A stretch of 64,000 bases of DNA from Archilochus colubris (taxonomy: Eukaryota > Chordata > Aves > Apodiformes > Trochilidae): positions 60,413,847 through 60,477,846 of the forward strand of contig CM041083.1 of the NCBI GenBank assembly GCA_023079485.1. The letters are read 5' to 3'. Positions 23,801 through 35,056 of the stretch are shown here, in pieces (the stretch's first letter is position 1; every line of letters begins with the position of its first letter). The notes below the pieces were generated by a model. The model did not search any database and was not told the origin of the DNA. It was given only the letters and a program-made list of their open reading frames with translations. The position numbers and the translations under genes are program-made.

Positions 23801-25518
23801 TTAAAAATATATTCAGCATCATTGGACCAGGAAGACTAAAATGCACAAGCAAATATTCTCAAGCTCTCTCCTTGTTTTGATTTTTAAAGAGACCTTACAA
23901 ACATTGTTCACATCAAACTTTGATTGTCTCTTGTGTTTTTGCAAAAAGAATATTATGGGAACAATGGAAATGAAAAGTTTCAGAAGTGCTAAATGGGATT
24001 ATTTGAAACACACGCTATTAAAAGTTTAATGGCCATTAAGTAACAAAGGATAGCAAAGAGCAGGCAATTTTGGTATACCTAAATCAGCCCTGTGGGGCAT
24101 GAAAAAGCTACACAGAATATTGTCACTAAGTGCTCAGTTTCTCCCTAATAGGATGCAGTTTAACACTAAGTTCTCACTTCCTTTACACCACTGTGTGGAG
24201 AAAATTCTGTTACCCCACATGGGGTTTTCTGAACTGATCTTGTCACTTTAGCAATTAAGTCTATGAGATAAGGAGATTCCACAGGGCGATGTTGATGAGT
24301 ATACTTGATGTCCCATGCACATTTCATTCCAAGTCAAAGATGAGTTTAAAAACCAAACCAAAACCAAACCAAAATCCCCCCCCAAAAAAGCTAAAGAAGG
24401 AAGACTTTTAAGACAAAAAGGCTGAGTTTAAAATTCAGGCTTCTAGAGACAATGCCATTATATTTTACTGCATGGGAACCTTTTTCACATCATGGAAGAA
24501 GCACCACTAATAGTAACCAAGACTGTTGCTAGAATGACTTAATTTGCATTAATTCTGTTGCTCTCCTGTTTCTGGTATTAAGAATCACAAACTCTTTTTA
24601 TTAATATCCTGTAATTCTATAATTGTGCTGCAGATTACTCTCTCTTCTTCTGGCATGCTTATCTGTTATTACCTGCAAGTTTGCCATTTCTGCTTCCTCA
24701 TCTCAAACCACCTTTCATCTTCCATCTACATGCTCCAGTTCTTTCAATTTAATTCCATCTTTACTTAACAACTCTTTAAATTGAACCTTGATGGTAAAGC
24801 AAACTTATGAGAAGTGAAGCACTATCTAGATAAAAATGCTACCTAGTAATGTACCTAAAGAATAATCTTCTCCATCAAACTGCTGAGTCCTTGGGGTGTC
24901 ATGTCTGAGATTAAATCCCTCCCACTGTGCCATGCAACAGCAGCAGAATCACTCAGCAGTGATTGCTGCATTGCAATGTGCCCCTAGCAGCACAAACCTG
25001 TTTGATGGGCACCAGTACACTCCTAAAGAAAACATATCAGAACATGTGGGGCAAGAGAAAAGAGAAAATAATGAGAGGAAATGGGGACAAGACAGAGGTG
25101 TGAATGACAAAGACAAGTTAATTATGAGAAAGCAAGAAAGAGGGACTGCAAGAGAAATAAACTGTTCTGCAAAAGCATCCACTTGGACTGTTTGAATTAG
25201 TATCTCTTGTTGCCTATTTTCAGTAGTAATTCCTTACTGACCCCAGTTTCTGTACCAGTCTGTATTATCCCATGCCAGCTCACAGAGCCATCAGTTAGCA
25301 TTCCTTCAAGTCTTGCACTGAAGTGACTTGAAGATCTGAGAGTTAACCTTCAATAGCAATTCAAACATTTAATTTCTTAAATTCTGCTGCCATTTACTGA
25401 GACTTAGACTCCATGACCTCTTTGCACCAGAGGACAGAAATTATCTTTGCAAAAGATTCACCTTATTTCTTCACTAAATAGGAATTCCAGCATATTCTAT
25501 TTTCCTAAAGAGGTGATT
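20864..25518. other. Presumed intron, no features recognised
   Basis: AT-rich non-coding DNA. It includes AAAAC/GTTTT-rich stretches at about 22257-22346 that could pair, and a short AACC-rich tract at 24350-24390. No exon or named repeat was recognised. Confidence 0.45.
22257..22347. repeat. AAAAC-rich and GTTTT-rich inverted low-complexity pair
   Basis: An AAAACAAAAC-type stretch is followed about 50 bp later by TTTTGTTTTG-type sequence. The two could form a weak hairpin. It is most simply low-complexity DNA. Confidence 0.45.
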
Positions 25519-25544
25519 TTTTTTCTCTCTAGATGGCTTTTATT
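25517..25544 (-). terminator. AATAAA and A-run after the 25.6-kb open frame
   Basis: AATAAA (25539-25544 on the minus strand) is followed after 14 nt by eight A. This fits a genomic poly(A) tail of a retrocopy or an internal A-run. Confidence 0.3.
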
Positions 25545-25561
25545 GTTTCCTGTGATATTAT

Positions 25562-25789
25562 TTATGCTGTGGCCATGAACTTCATTCCTTCCTGCCCTAT
25601 CATTCCTTTTTTGCTCAAGTTCTGCAGCAAAGCCTTGTCCTTGGGTCTGGGCCCATTAACGATCAGTTCCATGATGGGAGTGCCTCCAAGAGGCATGAGA
25701 TTCAGATAATAATCAAATGAGATCCCGAGGTTTATCTCCAGGTAAAGCTGGCATTTCTCATAAGGCCTCTGTATTTCTGCCTGTGATCT
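25562..25789 (-). pseudogene. Unrecognised 75-codon open frame: possible terminal exon or retrocopy end
   Basis: I do not recognise this protein. On the minus strand a pyrimidine-rich tract ending CCCCAG (25796-25790) is followed by 75 open codons to TAA at 25562-25564. The frame includes the segment PLGGTPIMELIVNGPRPKDK. An AATAAA follows 17 nt after the stop (25539-25544), and an A8 run at 25524-25517 starts 14 nt later. This short UTR, signal and A-run look like the 3' end of an mRNA. It could be a real last exon of an unknown transcript, the end of a processed retrocopy, or chance. The frame runs into a TGA just upstream of the acceptor-like site. Confidence 0.25.
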
Positions 25790-27345
25790 CTGGGGAAGGT
25801 AAAGTGTTCAAAAATATAAAGGAAAGAGATGACACAAAGTAAGTAACAAAGGAAAACTGTGACCAAACTCTGGGGATCCCTGGAGTCTGGTGTCCAGGAC
25901 ACCACATCCCTGCTGTCTCAGCTGAGCTGGCAGAGACCCAGCGCAGCGCTGTGGGGCAGCTGCAGCAGCCCATGAAGTCACGTCCTAGGGACTTGAGTTG
26001 CCTTTTTTCCCCTGCTTCTGACTGTATTACAAAGTGTTCTTATCTCCTCTCCTTAACAGCAATGCTCCTCTCCCAGCTTTTTGCAGTGGGTCTGCTTTAG
26101 GGACAAGCAGAACTGGATCTGTTTCTTGTGGGTCTGGGACAGATGTGCATCCCTCTTCTCATTCATTACCTTTCCATTTTTCCTTGCTGCTTATGCAGAC
26201 CCTGGTTAACCTTCAGCTTTTCTGGTCTTTCTTATCTTGTTCTTCACCTCTCTGTCTTCAGGTCAATCTCTTACTATAATTTTCCTTAGGGTACACTGTG
26301 TTGTTTCTTTCTTCTGTTCTAACAGTAATGCCCTTTGCTGGCAGTGCTCAGCTCCCATTTCTGGGAGCTGAACATTTTAAACTACAGAAAAACAAAAAAG
26401 ATTCATGTACTCTCTTATAAACCTCCCAGTGGGTCTAGCAGGAGGTGATGCTCCAAGGAGACACTATGGTGCTGGCCTCCCACTCAAGATAAGTATTGAG
26501 TGAGACTGATCAGTGGCTCTACCAGGCAACAGGCAGAAATAGTCCTAACCTTCACTAGATTTTCTCTGATGTTTGTAGAAAACTTCCTATGTCAATAGTG
26601 GCTGCTCCAAAACCACGAGAGCCAGTTTTACTCCCTGATTGGGAATTATCCAGGGAGTAGGGTATCCTTTATGTAATATCCTGTAAGTAAGAGAATTAAT
26701 GAAAATTGATTTGGATGAGGAATGAAGAGTAGAGAATCAGGAGATGCAACCAGTCAGGTCTTTCCTCAGTCTGTGTGTTTGATTATGAAGTGAATCATAT
26801 TCATCTAAGAAGAAACTGTTTTTAGTAAATTTGAAGAGTGCTCTATTGTGAGGGCAGTTTGAAGGGACAACCTTACAACAGCAGAGAATTGGCACTATAG
26901 TCTTAACAATTTGAAAAGATAGTACTAGAAAAACAATAATAGAGCTGATTGGAACAGTATATGGTAACAATAACTAATTCATGCACATATACTGAGCAAT
27001 TATATTATATGTAGAATATATGTGTATGATTATTCATATTATTACACCAACACTGTGACTGCAAAGAAGAGAAGTGAGAGCCCCTGAAGTGGAAAGGTAG
27101 AATCAGGACGGGAGAAATTATCTTCCCTTGCTGAAGTTTGTGGCTCTCTGCAGCTCCCAGTTTAAGGCTGAACAAAGCCTCAGTAATGCTGATTTGCAGA
27201 TGTCGTGTACCCCAGCCATGTATGCTTTGTGACACTCTCTGAGAAGTCTAAGGTTCCAAGAAGCATTTCACAGCTCCTTGCTCTCAGTCACTCACAATAT
27301 AAGCCTGTGACTTCAAAGGGACATCTGAAAGGAAATGTTTGGAGG

Positions 27346-27408
27346 AAAAAAAAAAAAAAAAAGAAGAAAAAAAAAGATTGCCTGCTTGTCCTTTTTTTTT
27401 TTTTTTTT
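27346..27408. repeat. Opposed poly(A) and poly(T) runs
   Basis: An A17 run, interrupted A-rich sequence, a 16-nt spacer and then a T17 run lie within 63 bp. The runs are complementary and could form a hairpin. Such pairs can mark old tails of opposed retrocopies, but no bodies are visible. Confidence 0.6.
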
Positions 27409-30400
27409 CCCTTCTTCTCATGATATAACAGGCTTAAGATACTTTAGTATAACTACTTCTCAGTATGTTGGTTTTTTTCTTCTTTCCTTATAAAGACCAC
27501 AAAAAGAAAGTGGCATTCCGGGAGAAAAAAGCTGTGTGATGCCAATCCAGATGCTGTCATCTTAGGCTTGTCAAGGAGCAAGCAAGTGACTTTCCATACC
27601 TAAGCAAGCACCATGGGTTGAGCCAGAATGATGACCAAGATAGTGACTTACAGATTTTTTGTATCAGGATTTCAGTAGTAGCATATGCAAAAGCATATAC
27701 TGCTCCCTGCTGCATATCCAGTCATAAAGATAATTTAAGAAATCTTTGAGGGTTGCTGATGCCCTTTCAGGCTGCAGACAACATCACTAAGATGACCTTC
27801 CTCGTGCTCCTGAGTATATATGAAATCCAGGTCTAAACTGAATCCATTTAAAGAATTTAAATAGGTTATCCACAACATTTAAGTTCTCAACATATATGAA
27901 GTCCTGAATGGCTTTCATGAAGTTATTGAAGAAGGTTTTTTTTGGTTTGGTTTGGTTTTTTGAGAGGACGAGTATAAAACTGTGTGGAAAATAGGGTTAA
28001 TTGGTTTTCTACAATGTCAATGAGTTAATTTGGGTCTTTTTGGTTTTGTCTGTCACATGCAACAAAATCACATTGAATATGTGATGCACTGAATGACACT
28101 GAATAGTTAAAATGTCTTGTCTGTAGAAAGACATAATGGATTTGTAGTCAAGTTAAAATTTAACCTCTTAATCTCTTTAATGTTATAGTTGAAAAAATGA
28201 CCTTTAAATTTAATTATCTGCTTCTTTACATTTACTACTTTGCAAAATGGGCATTTTAAAATGTCAGCCACCTCTCTTTGCAGAGATCTGTAATAATTTT
28301 GTACCCACTTACAATAATACTGATCATCCTAAACAAATGTCACCCAATCCATGATGCCACTGACAGAATAATTTACTTTCCTAGATGTCTGAGGTTTGCA
28401 TATCTCAGACCATGTAATTCATCAAGTGAAAGTGTGCTTTTTGCATTACCCCCCTATGTATCAGAAGTATTTCAAAACTTAATAGATTGTGGTTTCACAT
28501 CTAAATAAAGAGCCTTTTGGTAACTAAAGTAGTAAAAATCTCATTAACTAACTGGGGATGGGTGCCATTTCCTGAGAAGGGACTTACTACAGAAAAAGAT
28601 TTACATTATTAATTTTTTAGCAAACAGAAAAATCTCAGCAAATAACTTAGTATGGATTCTACACAGGAGACAAACTATGTCAGTATATTAGCTTTATTTT
28701 TGCATCAATTTCTCAAATGTTTGGAAGAGCAGGCAACACTTCTAAAATTTTCTTTTTAGGGGGGATACCATGGGGGTCTGCTCTTTTTGAAAACAGTTGC
28801 CATTCTGACTGTCAGGTGCAACAGAGAGTAGAAAACAGTATTGGTTTAACTATGGGATAAAGAGGGGCCCTGTAGGAACAGATGTCAAGGAAATATTTAT
28901 CAAAACAGTATCCAGAAGTATCCAACATACTGTCTCATAATACGAGCTACCATGATGCAGACTGACCACTACTGCCAGCTAGGTGGTCAGTGCAGAATGA
29001 TAGCACAATTAGGTCAAAAAATAACTGGCTAGCTTCCCATTTCTCATACTCCTGCATACAGAAATCTCTGGGGACCTGGGAACTCTGTTGATAAGAAAAG
29101 AAAGTAAAAACTGATATCATCACTGCTTCATTTCCATCAACAATCTTGCTTATGCTTCTCAGACCAGACACAAAGATGTCTCAATTATTCACACAGGCTG
29201 AGACAAAATCAAAACCAAACAAACATAAAGAAAATGTGGAAGACCACAGTTCTTTGCTTACATCTTACACAGAGGTGTATTAATTCTTTCTTTCATTACC
29301 TCCAAGGATAGTTATTGCAAAAGCACAATTCATTTAAATCAAAGATAGTACATTTGAATTGCATCACCTGTGTGAAGAAGATCAAGCATGCAAAAGGCAT
29401 TCCCAAGTAACACAATCATATCTAGCAATAAAACAAATGTCTTTTCTAGCTACTGTTGCTGGGTTTATGATTTATTTAATTAATACTCCCCACACTTCTG
29501 CACAACCTGTTTATAAACAAATATAGTGGCAGAGTTCATAGTTATTTTCAGCTACAGATTTGGCAGAGATTAAAATTAACTCTTACTCTTTTTCTGGGAC
29601 AATCTCTTCTTTCTGTCTTGTAGTCTTCACAGGTGAAGGGGTTTGTTGCTTTGCATCAATGAACTGGTTTAGTGCTCCAGATAGTGAGAAACTGGTGCAT
29701 TTTATCTTGAACTAGAGAAGAGTCAATGTGCCTTAAGCTCTCACGTAAATACACATGGACTTCAAACACAAATAGAAATGAGTTTCAGGCATTCTACCAA
29801 ATTTGTCATAAAACTGCTGCACAGAGCTTGCAAAACCTTCAGTTCTTTCAGTACTAGGAAGAAGTGATGCTTGGAACAAGTTAATAGTAATCCAGCCCAT
29901 TCTGACAAAAAGAGTGTGCTGTGAATAAATACTATGTTGTAAAAAGAGGAATTGTAGGTTTCACAGTTTCTCTTTAATAGTTTGTGGTACACATTGTGCT
30001 TCTGTGGTCAGAAAATGATTTAGTCTATCTGTGTCTGTAAGGGTCAATAAAAAACAAATCTTACGTAGTAAATTTGAATGAGTCAGTCAGAAGTTTTGGT
30101 TTTGCAAGGCTCTGTACTGGAAGTGACAAAAAGTGTTTGGATTTTTCTCTTTCTGAAAAGAAAGTTCATAAACTTATTTTGATACTTATAAGCAAACTGA
30201 GGAAGGTAGTAGTATTAATGAAGGGGAATGGCAAGAAGTGCAGTGCTTTGCTTTAAGTAAAAATTGATTATTAGGATGCCTATATGTGACCTTTTTAAGC
30301 CTAAGAATTCAAGACTGATCATAAGTATGTGGCATTTCTTGTTCCCAGACAGCCAAGGCACACAATTTGTGTGTGTCCTCTTTCAACACTTTGGAACATA

Positions 30401-33400
30401 GTAAAGGTACTGTGGAAAGTCTCCTGGGAGAAAAAGCTAAATTAAAGCTCTCTTCAGACTCAAAAGAACATCTTGAATAAGAGCTTTCCATGAATAAAGT
30501 ATGTTTGTCTCTCCTTACCCAGGCAGGCTAAAACAAGCTTTAAGGTTTAAGAAACAATTTGAATTCTTGTGAGATTTTTTTCTAAACACTCATCAGCTAT
30601 GAAATAATCAGCCCACATGATTTTGTCTTGCCAGCCTTCTGACTCTGATGAGCCTGATTTCTTCAGAGTGGGAAACTGCTGACACAAGGCAACTACCTGC
30701 TGGTGAAATTTGCTTATTTACAGGAGTCCTTTCTGCTTCCCTCACCAGGTCTGAGCATTAATAAGTCTGTCCCTAGCAGGCAATCTGCAGGGACCTCTGT
30801 ATCCTCACTTTGAGTTCTACAAATAAGATGTTGAAGCATCATCCATCTCCCCCCACTGTCCAGGCACAGCTTCCCAACACCAGCTCACCTGGAGACTGCA
30901 GGCAGGGAAATCTCACATCCTGTATACCCCCCACCTCCCTTATACTCTTCAGCTACGACCCAAAAAAGGCTGCTATGCCCCATCTACTGAGCATGAGAGA
31001 TTGTCTCATTCCTCTTAGCATTAACACAGTTGTTATTACCTTCGGGAGCAATAGGCACTTGCTAGCTAATGGTTTCCTTTAGGAAGTTATCTCTTGAAAG
31101 CTGAATTTGAAATAAGCATATTATGGTGAGTCACTGTAGAGTTTCACTGAATTTATCAGTGAGTTTCAACTGGGATTGTTTCTGGAGCAGCCAGGCAGTG
31201 GGGCAGCATCAGGGTCCTTACCCTGCTTGGAGCCTTGTGCAGTAACCAAAGCATCAGTTAGGGAATAACTCATGTCCATAATGGGCAGATCATAAAATCA
31301 GAGTGAAGGAAGGTATATAGAAAAATCTTCTGGTCTCCAAAAGAGCTGCAAATGTACTTCTCTTAGACTAAGTTTAATTACAGTTCTTAAAAGCATCCAT
31401 TACTTGTCTATTGAGTACTTCTGGGAGATTACAAGTTGTTGTTTCTGTAGTTTCACTTAGATTATTACCAGCATATTACAGTTGCTCTCCAAGATATCCT
31501 CACTTCATATTTGCACTGTGGCAAATATAGTGAATGGACAGGAGAGGAAATTTTAAACAGGTTCCTCTGAAGAGCTTTCAGTATAAGCCAACCAGCACAG
31601 CTAACTAAGCAGCACAGCCCATTTCCTGATACTTTGAAAATATTCAGAAAATACCTGCATGCATTTTTCTCTCTCAGGACACATGTAAAAAGTCTGTGAA
31701 TGAACAAAATGCAAATGCATCCCAGTGTCAGTTATCTCTGACACTTGCTCTTTCACACAGGAAAAAGGTTCTCTTGTACGCTGTATATCTGATCATACTC
31801 AGCACAGTTTGTACCATCCTAATTCAGTACTTTTTCTTTCTTTTAAGGGAGGGAATTAAGTGTTTTCCTTCCTTCCCTTCTTTCCTCTTACAATCAGGAC
31901 CCCAGTGATCTATTCCTATTGTGTTGTCTTGGCCATCTCCTTGTGTCCTCCTATTTTTATTCAATGAGCTCTTATATCACCAACAGTGACAGCAGCTACT
32001 TCAGAAAATACAAAAGGTGGTTTGGGTTAATTGCTACTAGAACAATTATTTTTCCTTCCTCCTTGAAATAGATTTGCTCTGCAACAGATAGAAAATCAAA
32101 ATCCCATAATGTCTGCAAAGCATAATCTCTCTCTGTGTATGTATGTATGGTACACATATTTATCTTGTATTGTAATTTTGTGATTTCTTATCCTTTTTGT
32201 TCTTTACTGATATATTGCTTGGGACAGTTGATCTGTACTGTATTGTTTTCTGTATGCCTGTCTTCTTGTCATGGTGTACACAAGGATTTCAGACAGAACA
32301 GTCAATAAAACTGTGGCAAAAGAAAGTAAAGTCAAAATAATCCTAATTAACAGTAATCAGTGTTTCTGTAAGAAAGTGAACACCCATTGAATGTGCAGTG
32401 TCTGATGTCTCTTTCTCTACATTGTCTGGGTTTGAGCTTCAAAGAATTAATTGGGAGCTCCCTCTGTAACCAACAGACCTATCCAGTCATGACAAAAACG
32501 CAGAGATATTATTTGCTTGTATTAGATTCACTTCGTCTGCTCTGCAAACGTGCTACCTTTGTGCAGGTTTATATTCTCTAAGAATGAATTAATTCTCAGG
32601 CTGTTAATGAAAATAGCAACCACGGGGAGGATATTACAGAATTTTCATTAAGTGAGGTGTGAATTTCCGCACATCAGCGCTGGCAGTGTTAAGCCTTAGT
32701 TGGAGAGAGCTGGGAGCAGGGGTCTACTCTATAGGCTACATTACTCATCCAGTTTCCAATTTCAGAAAACCCATGGTAAATTGCTCTGAAAAGAATCAAT
32801 GGGTAAATGCCCTGTGTATGCCAGTGGCAAAACTTCTATTGCTTTTGGTAGGTTCAGGACTTTTCTTCTACAAAGGGAAGAAACACAATTGGTATCTAGG
32901 GACTAGTCACTGATTGTTCTTTTATTGGATGCAGAATTATATTCTTGTTTCTTGCTCTAAGCTGTCCTAGTATCATGCTTGTTGTTCACCACTAAGGAGG
33001 AAAGTCTGTCTTCAGTACCCTTTCCAACATTCAGAGAGCCCAGCCCAGTGCTTCCTCCTTCTAAAGGGCAACACTTCCCCTTGCTCCCCTTAGCACAGGG
33101 TGGCACAAAACTCCTGGGGGTGAAACTGTTGCCAGGCATTTGGCACACATCATTTATAGCAAAGCAAATCTGTGAAGTATAAAATCAGGTTCAGGGGTGG
33201 ATTCTAATGGGTTTCTGAGTATTCCGGAGCTGCAGATGGATTCTGCTTTGCAGACGTTTTTCCACGTGTGTTTGCTGGACAGTGCTGCCTCACGTTTAAG
33301 CATCTGCTACAGGTCATCCAACACATTCTGTTTATGGACAAATGGATCTCTATGAATTTCACAGTTTTAAGTTCATAAGGTAGTATGGAATCCTTAACTG

Positions 33401-33604
33401 ATAAAACTACTTTGTATATGACAGAGGCTACCAAAAGCATTGTAACAAAGAGCATAGTAATGGCATTATGAACAGATACAATAAGTAGCAGAACTGCTGC
33501 CCTTCACCTATTCTTTGGAGAAGATGTGTATAACAGATATACTTTTGTAAAGTGGAAATTAAAACTGTAGAAATATCTGCAGGAAGCTACTGGAATAGTT
33601 GTTT

Positions 33605-33662
33605 GGATGGAATGGAATGGAATGGAATGGAATGGAATGGAATGGAATGGAACGGAATGGAA
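33605..33662 (+). repeat. (GGAAT)n pentanucleotide repeat
   Basis: About eleven tandem GGAAT units, with one T-to-C change near the end. The same unit makes up classical satellite DNA in mammals, but a short block in an intron is an ordinary microsatellite. Copy number is likely polymorphic. Confidence 0.95.
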
Positions 33663-34644
33663 GTCCTGGCAAAGATGAGGTCATCCTACTGAAAACAGAA
33701 GAAAGGGAAAGAAATTATGACTGCCCTGGGCCAGTGTTTCTCTGAATAAAACAAAATAGATCTGTCATCAGCATTTTTACTCAGGTCTTGTCATTAAGTG
33801 AGTAAGACAGAAGAATAAATTAGTATCAGCAAAACAAATTGAACTCTCCCTTGTTCACCGCCCACCTCCTATAAAAGAAAAACTGTTCCCTGCAGCAGAA
33901 ACATTAGTACTAGATTCAGACTTTTCTTTTGCTCCTTTATGCCACTCCTGTGGTGTAAGGTAATGGAAAAGCTTCCAGACAACTGATATTTTCCCCCTGC
34001 TGGAAAATCTCTGGGTGGCTTAGACCCAACATTTAAAAACACTTTAAAATGTGAATAACTTCAAGTTACCACATGTGGCCACATCTAATAGCACAAAGGG
34101 CGCTAATTAAAGTCCTCTCTGTGGAAAAGGAAAGGCAAAAGGCAAAGCTATAAATATTTTCCCCTTTAAAAAAAAAAAGAAATCAATAGAGACTACAGGA
34201 AATTTCTAAGAGAACTGTTGGATAGAAGACTGGTGTGTTCAGTTCAGTAACAAACCCATACAGAGTGCCACAAGAGATGCAGTATTCCCAGGGCAACTGA
34301 GATTTGCCTTCAGGTCTGGGGGTTAAAGTCACCACTGAGAAAAATATGGTGTTTCCTTCTTCAACTGGCATTACTTTTCTGCACTGACTCTCCTAAGTGT
34401 CACCACTGTGGTGGTGGTGGCTGTCTTCAAATGGGCAGTGGCCTTGAATATCCCCTCATTTCACATTAGCCATGGAACAGAAGCTATGTCCAGGGGAGGA
34501 TGTGTCCAGCAGATCAGAAATATCTATTATCTATCAGAGGTTTCTAATTTAAAAATGCTTTTGTCTGGTGACTGATGCATCTTAAAAAATAGTTTGAAAG
34601 CAAACCAGAGGCCCAGGATCAGTGACAGAGGATATACTGTTTGA

Positions 34645-35056
34645 TAACCTGAAGTATGTGGCCTGTGAGAAAAGACTGAAGGAAATGGGATTGTTTAGCT
34701 TGAAAGCAGATGGTTTTGGGGTTCCCTGATAGCATCCTGCCAATAACTACTGAAGAACTACTGGGAAGATGGAGCCAGTTGCTTTATAGTGCTGTATGGT
34801 GGGAGGGTGAGAGAAAACAAAGATAAGTTTTGGATAAGATTTAAGGAAATATTATTTTACCTTGAGGACAGCAAAGCAGTGGATCAAGATCATGTACAGG
34901 CTCCATCCTTGGAGTTGTGCAAGACACCCTGGAGGAAAACGTGAGCAACCTGGTCTGAGCTTGACACTGACCCTGCTTTGAGCTGGAAGTTGGAGTAGAG
35001 ACCACTTGAGGGTCCTTCAACCTGAACTATTTTGTGCTTCTCTGGTTATATGATTC
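34645..35056 (+). mobile_element. Ancient CR1 LINE 3'-end fragment
   Basis: Diverged but recognisable CR1 3' region. Visible blocks include TGTGAGAAAAGACTGAAGG, ACCTTGAGGACAG, CAACCTGGTCTGA and CTGACCCTGCTTTGAGC, then a worn CCTTCAACCTGAA end and one degraded octamer. No frame remains open. It is one of the oldest CR1 copies in the window. Confidence 0.8.

Larger units (their letters stand above)
25800..34644. other. Presumed intron, simple repeats only
   Basis: AT-rich DNA without recognisable exons or transposons. It contains the paired A- and T-runs at 27346-27408 and the (GGAAT)n block at 33605-33662. Short open frames here have no recognisable protein character. Confidence 0.45.

Noticed and set aside
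24896..25195. A 99-codon plus-strand open frame.
   Set aside because: It arises in purine-rich, stop-poor sequence. It has an antisense counterpart of similar length and no recognisable domain.
31280..31340. A CR1-like end motif (ATCATAAAATCAGAG).
   Set aside because: The match is short, and the following bases lack the TTGGAAGGGACC block expected in a CR1 tip.
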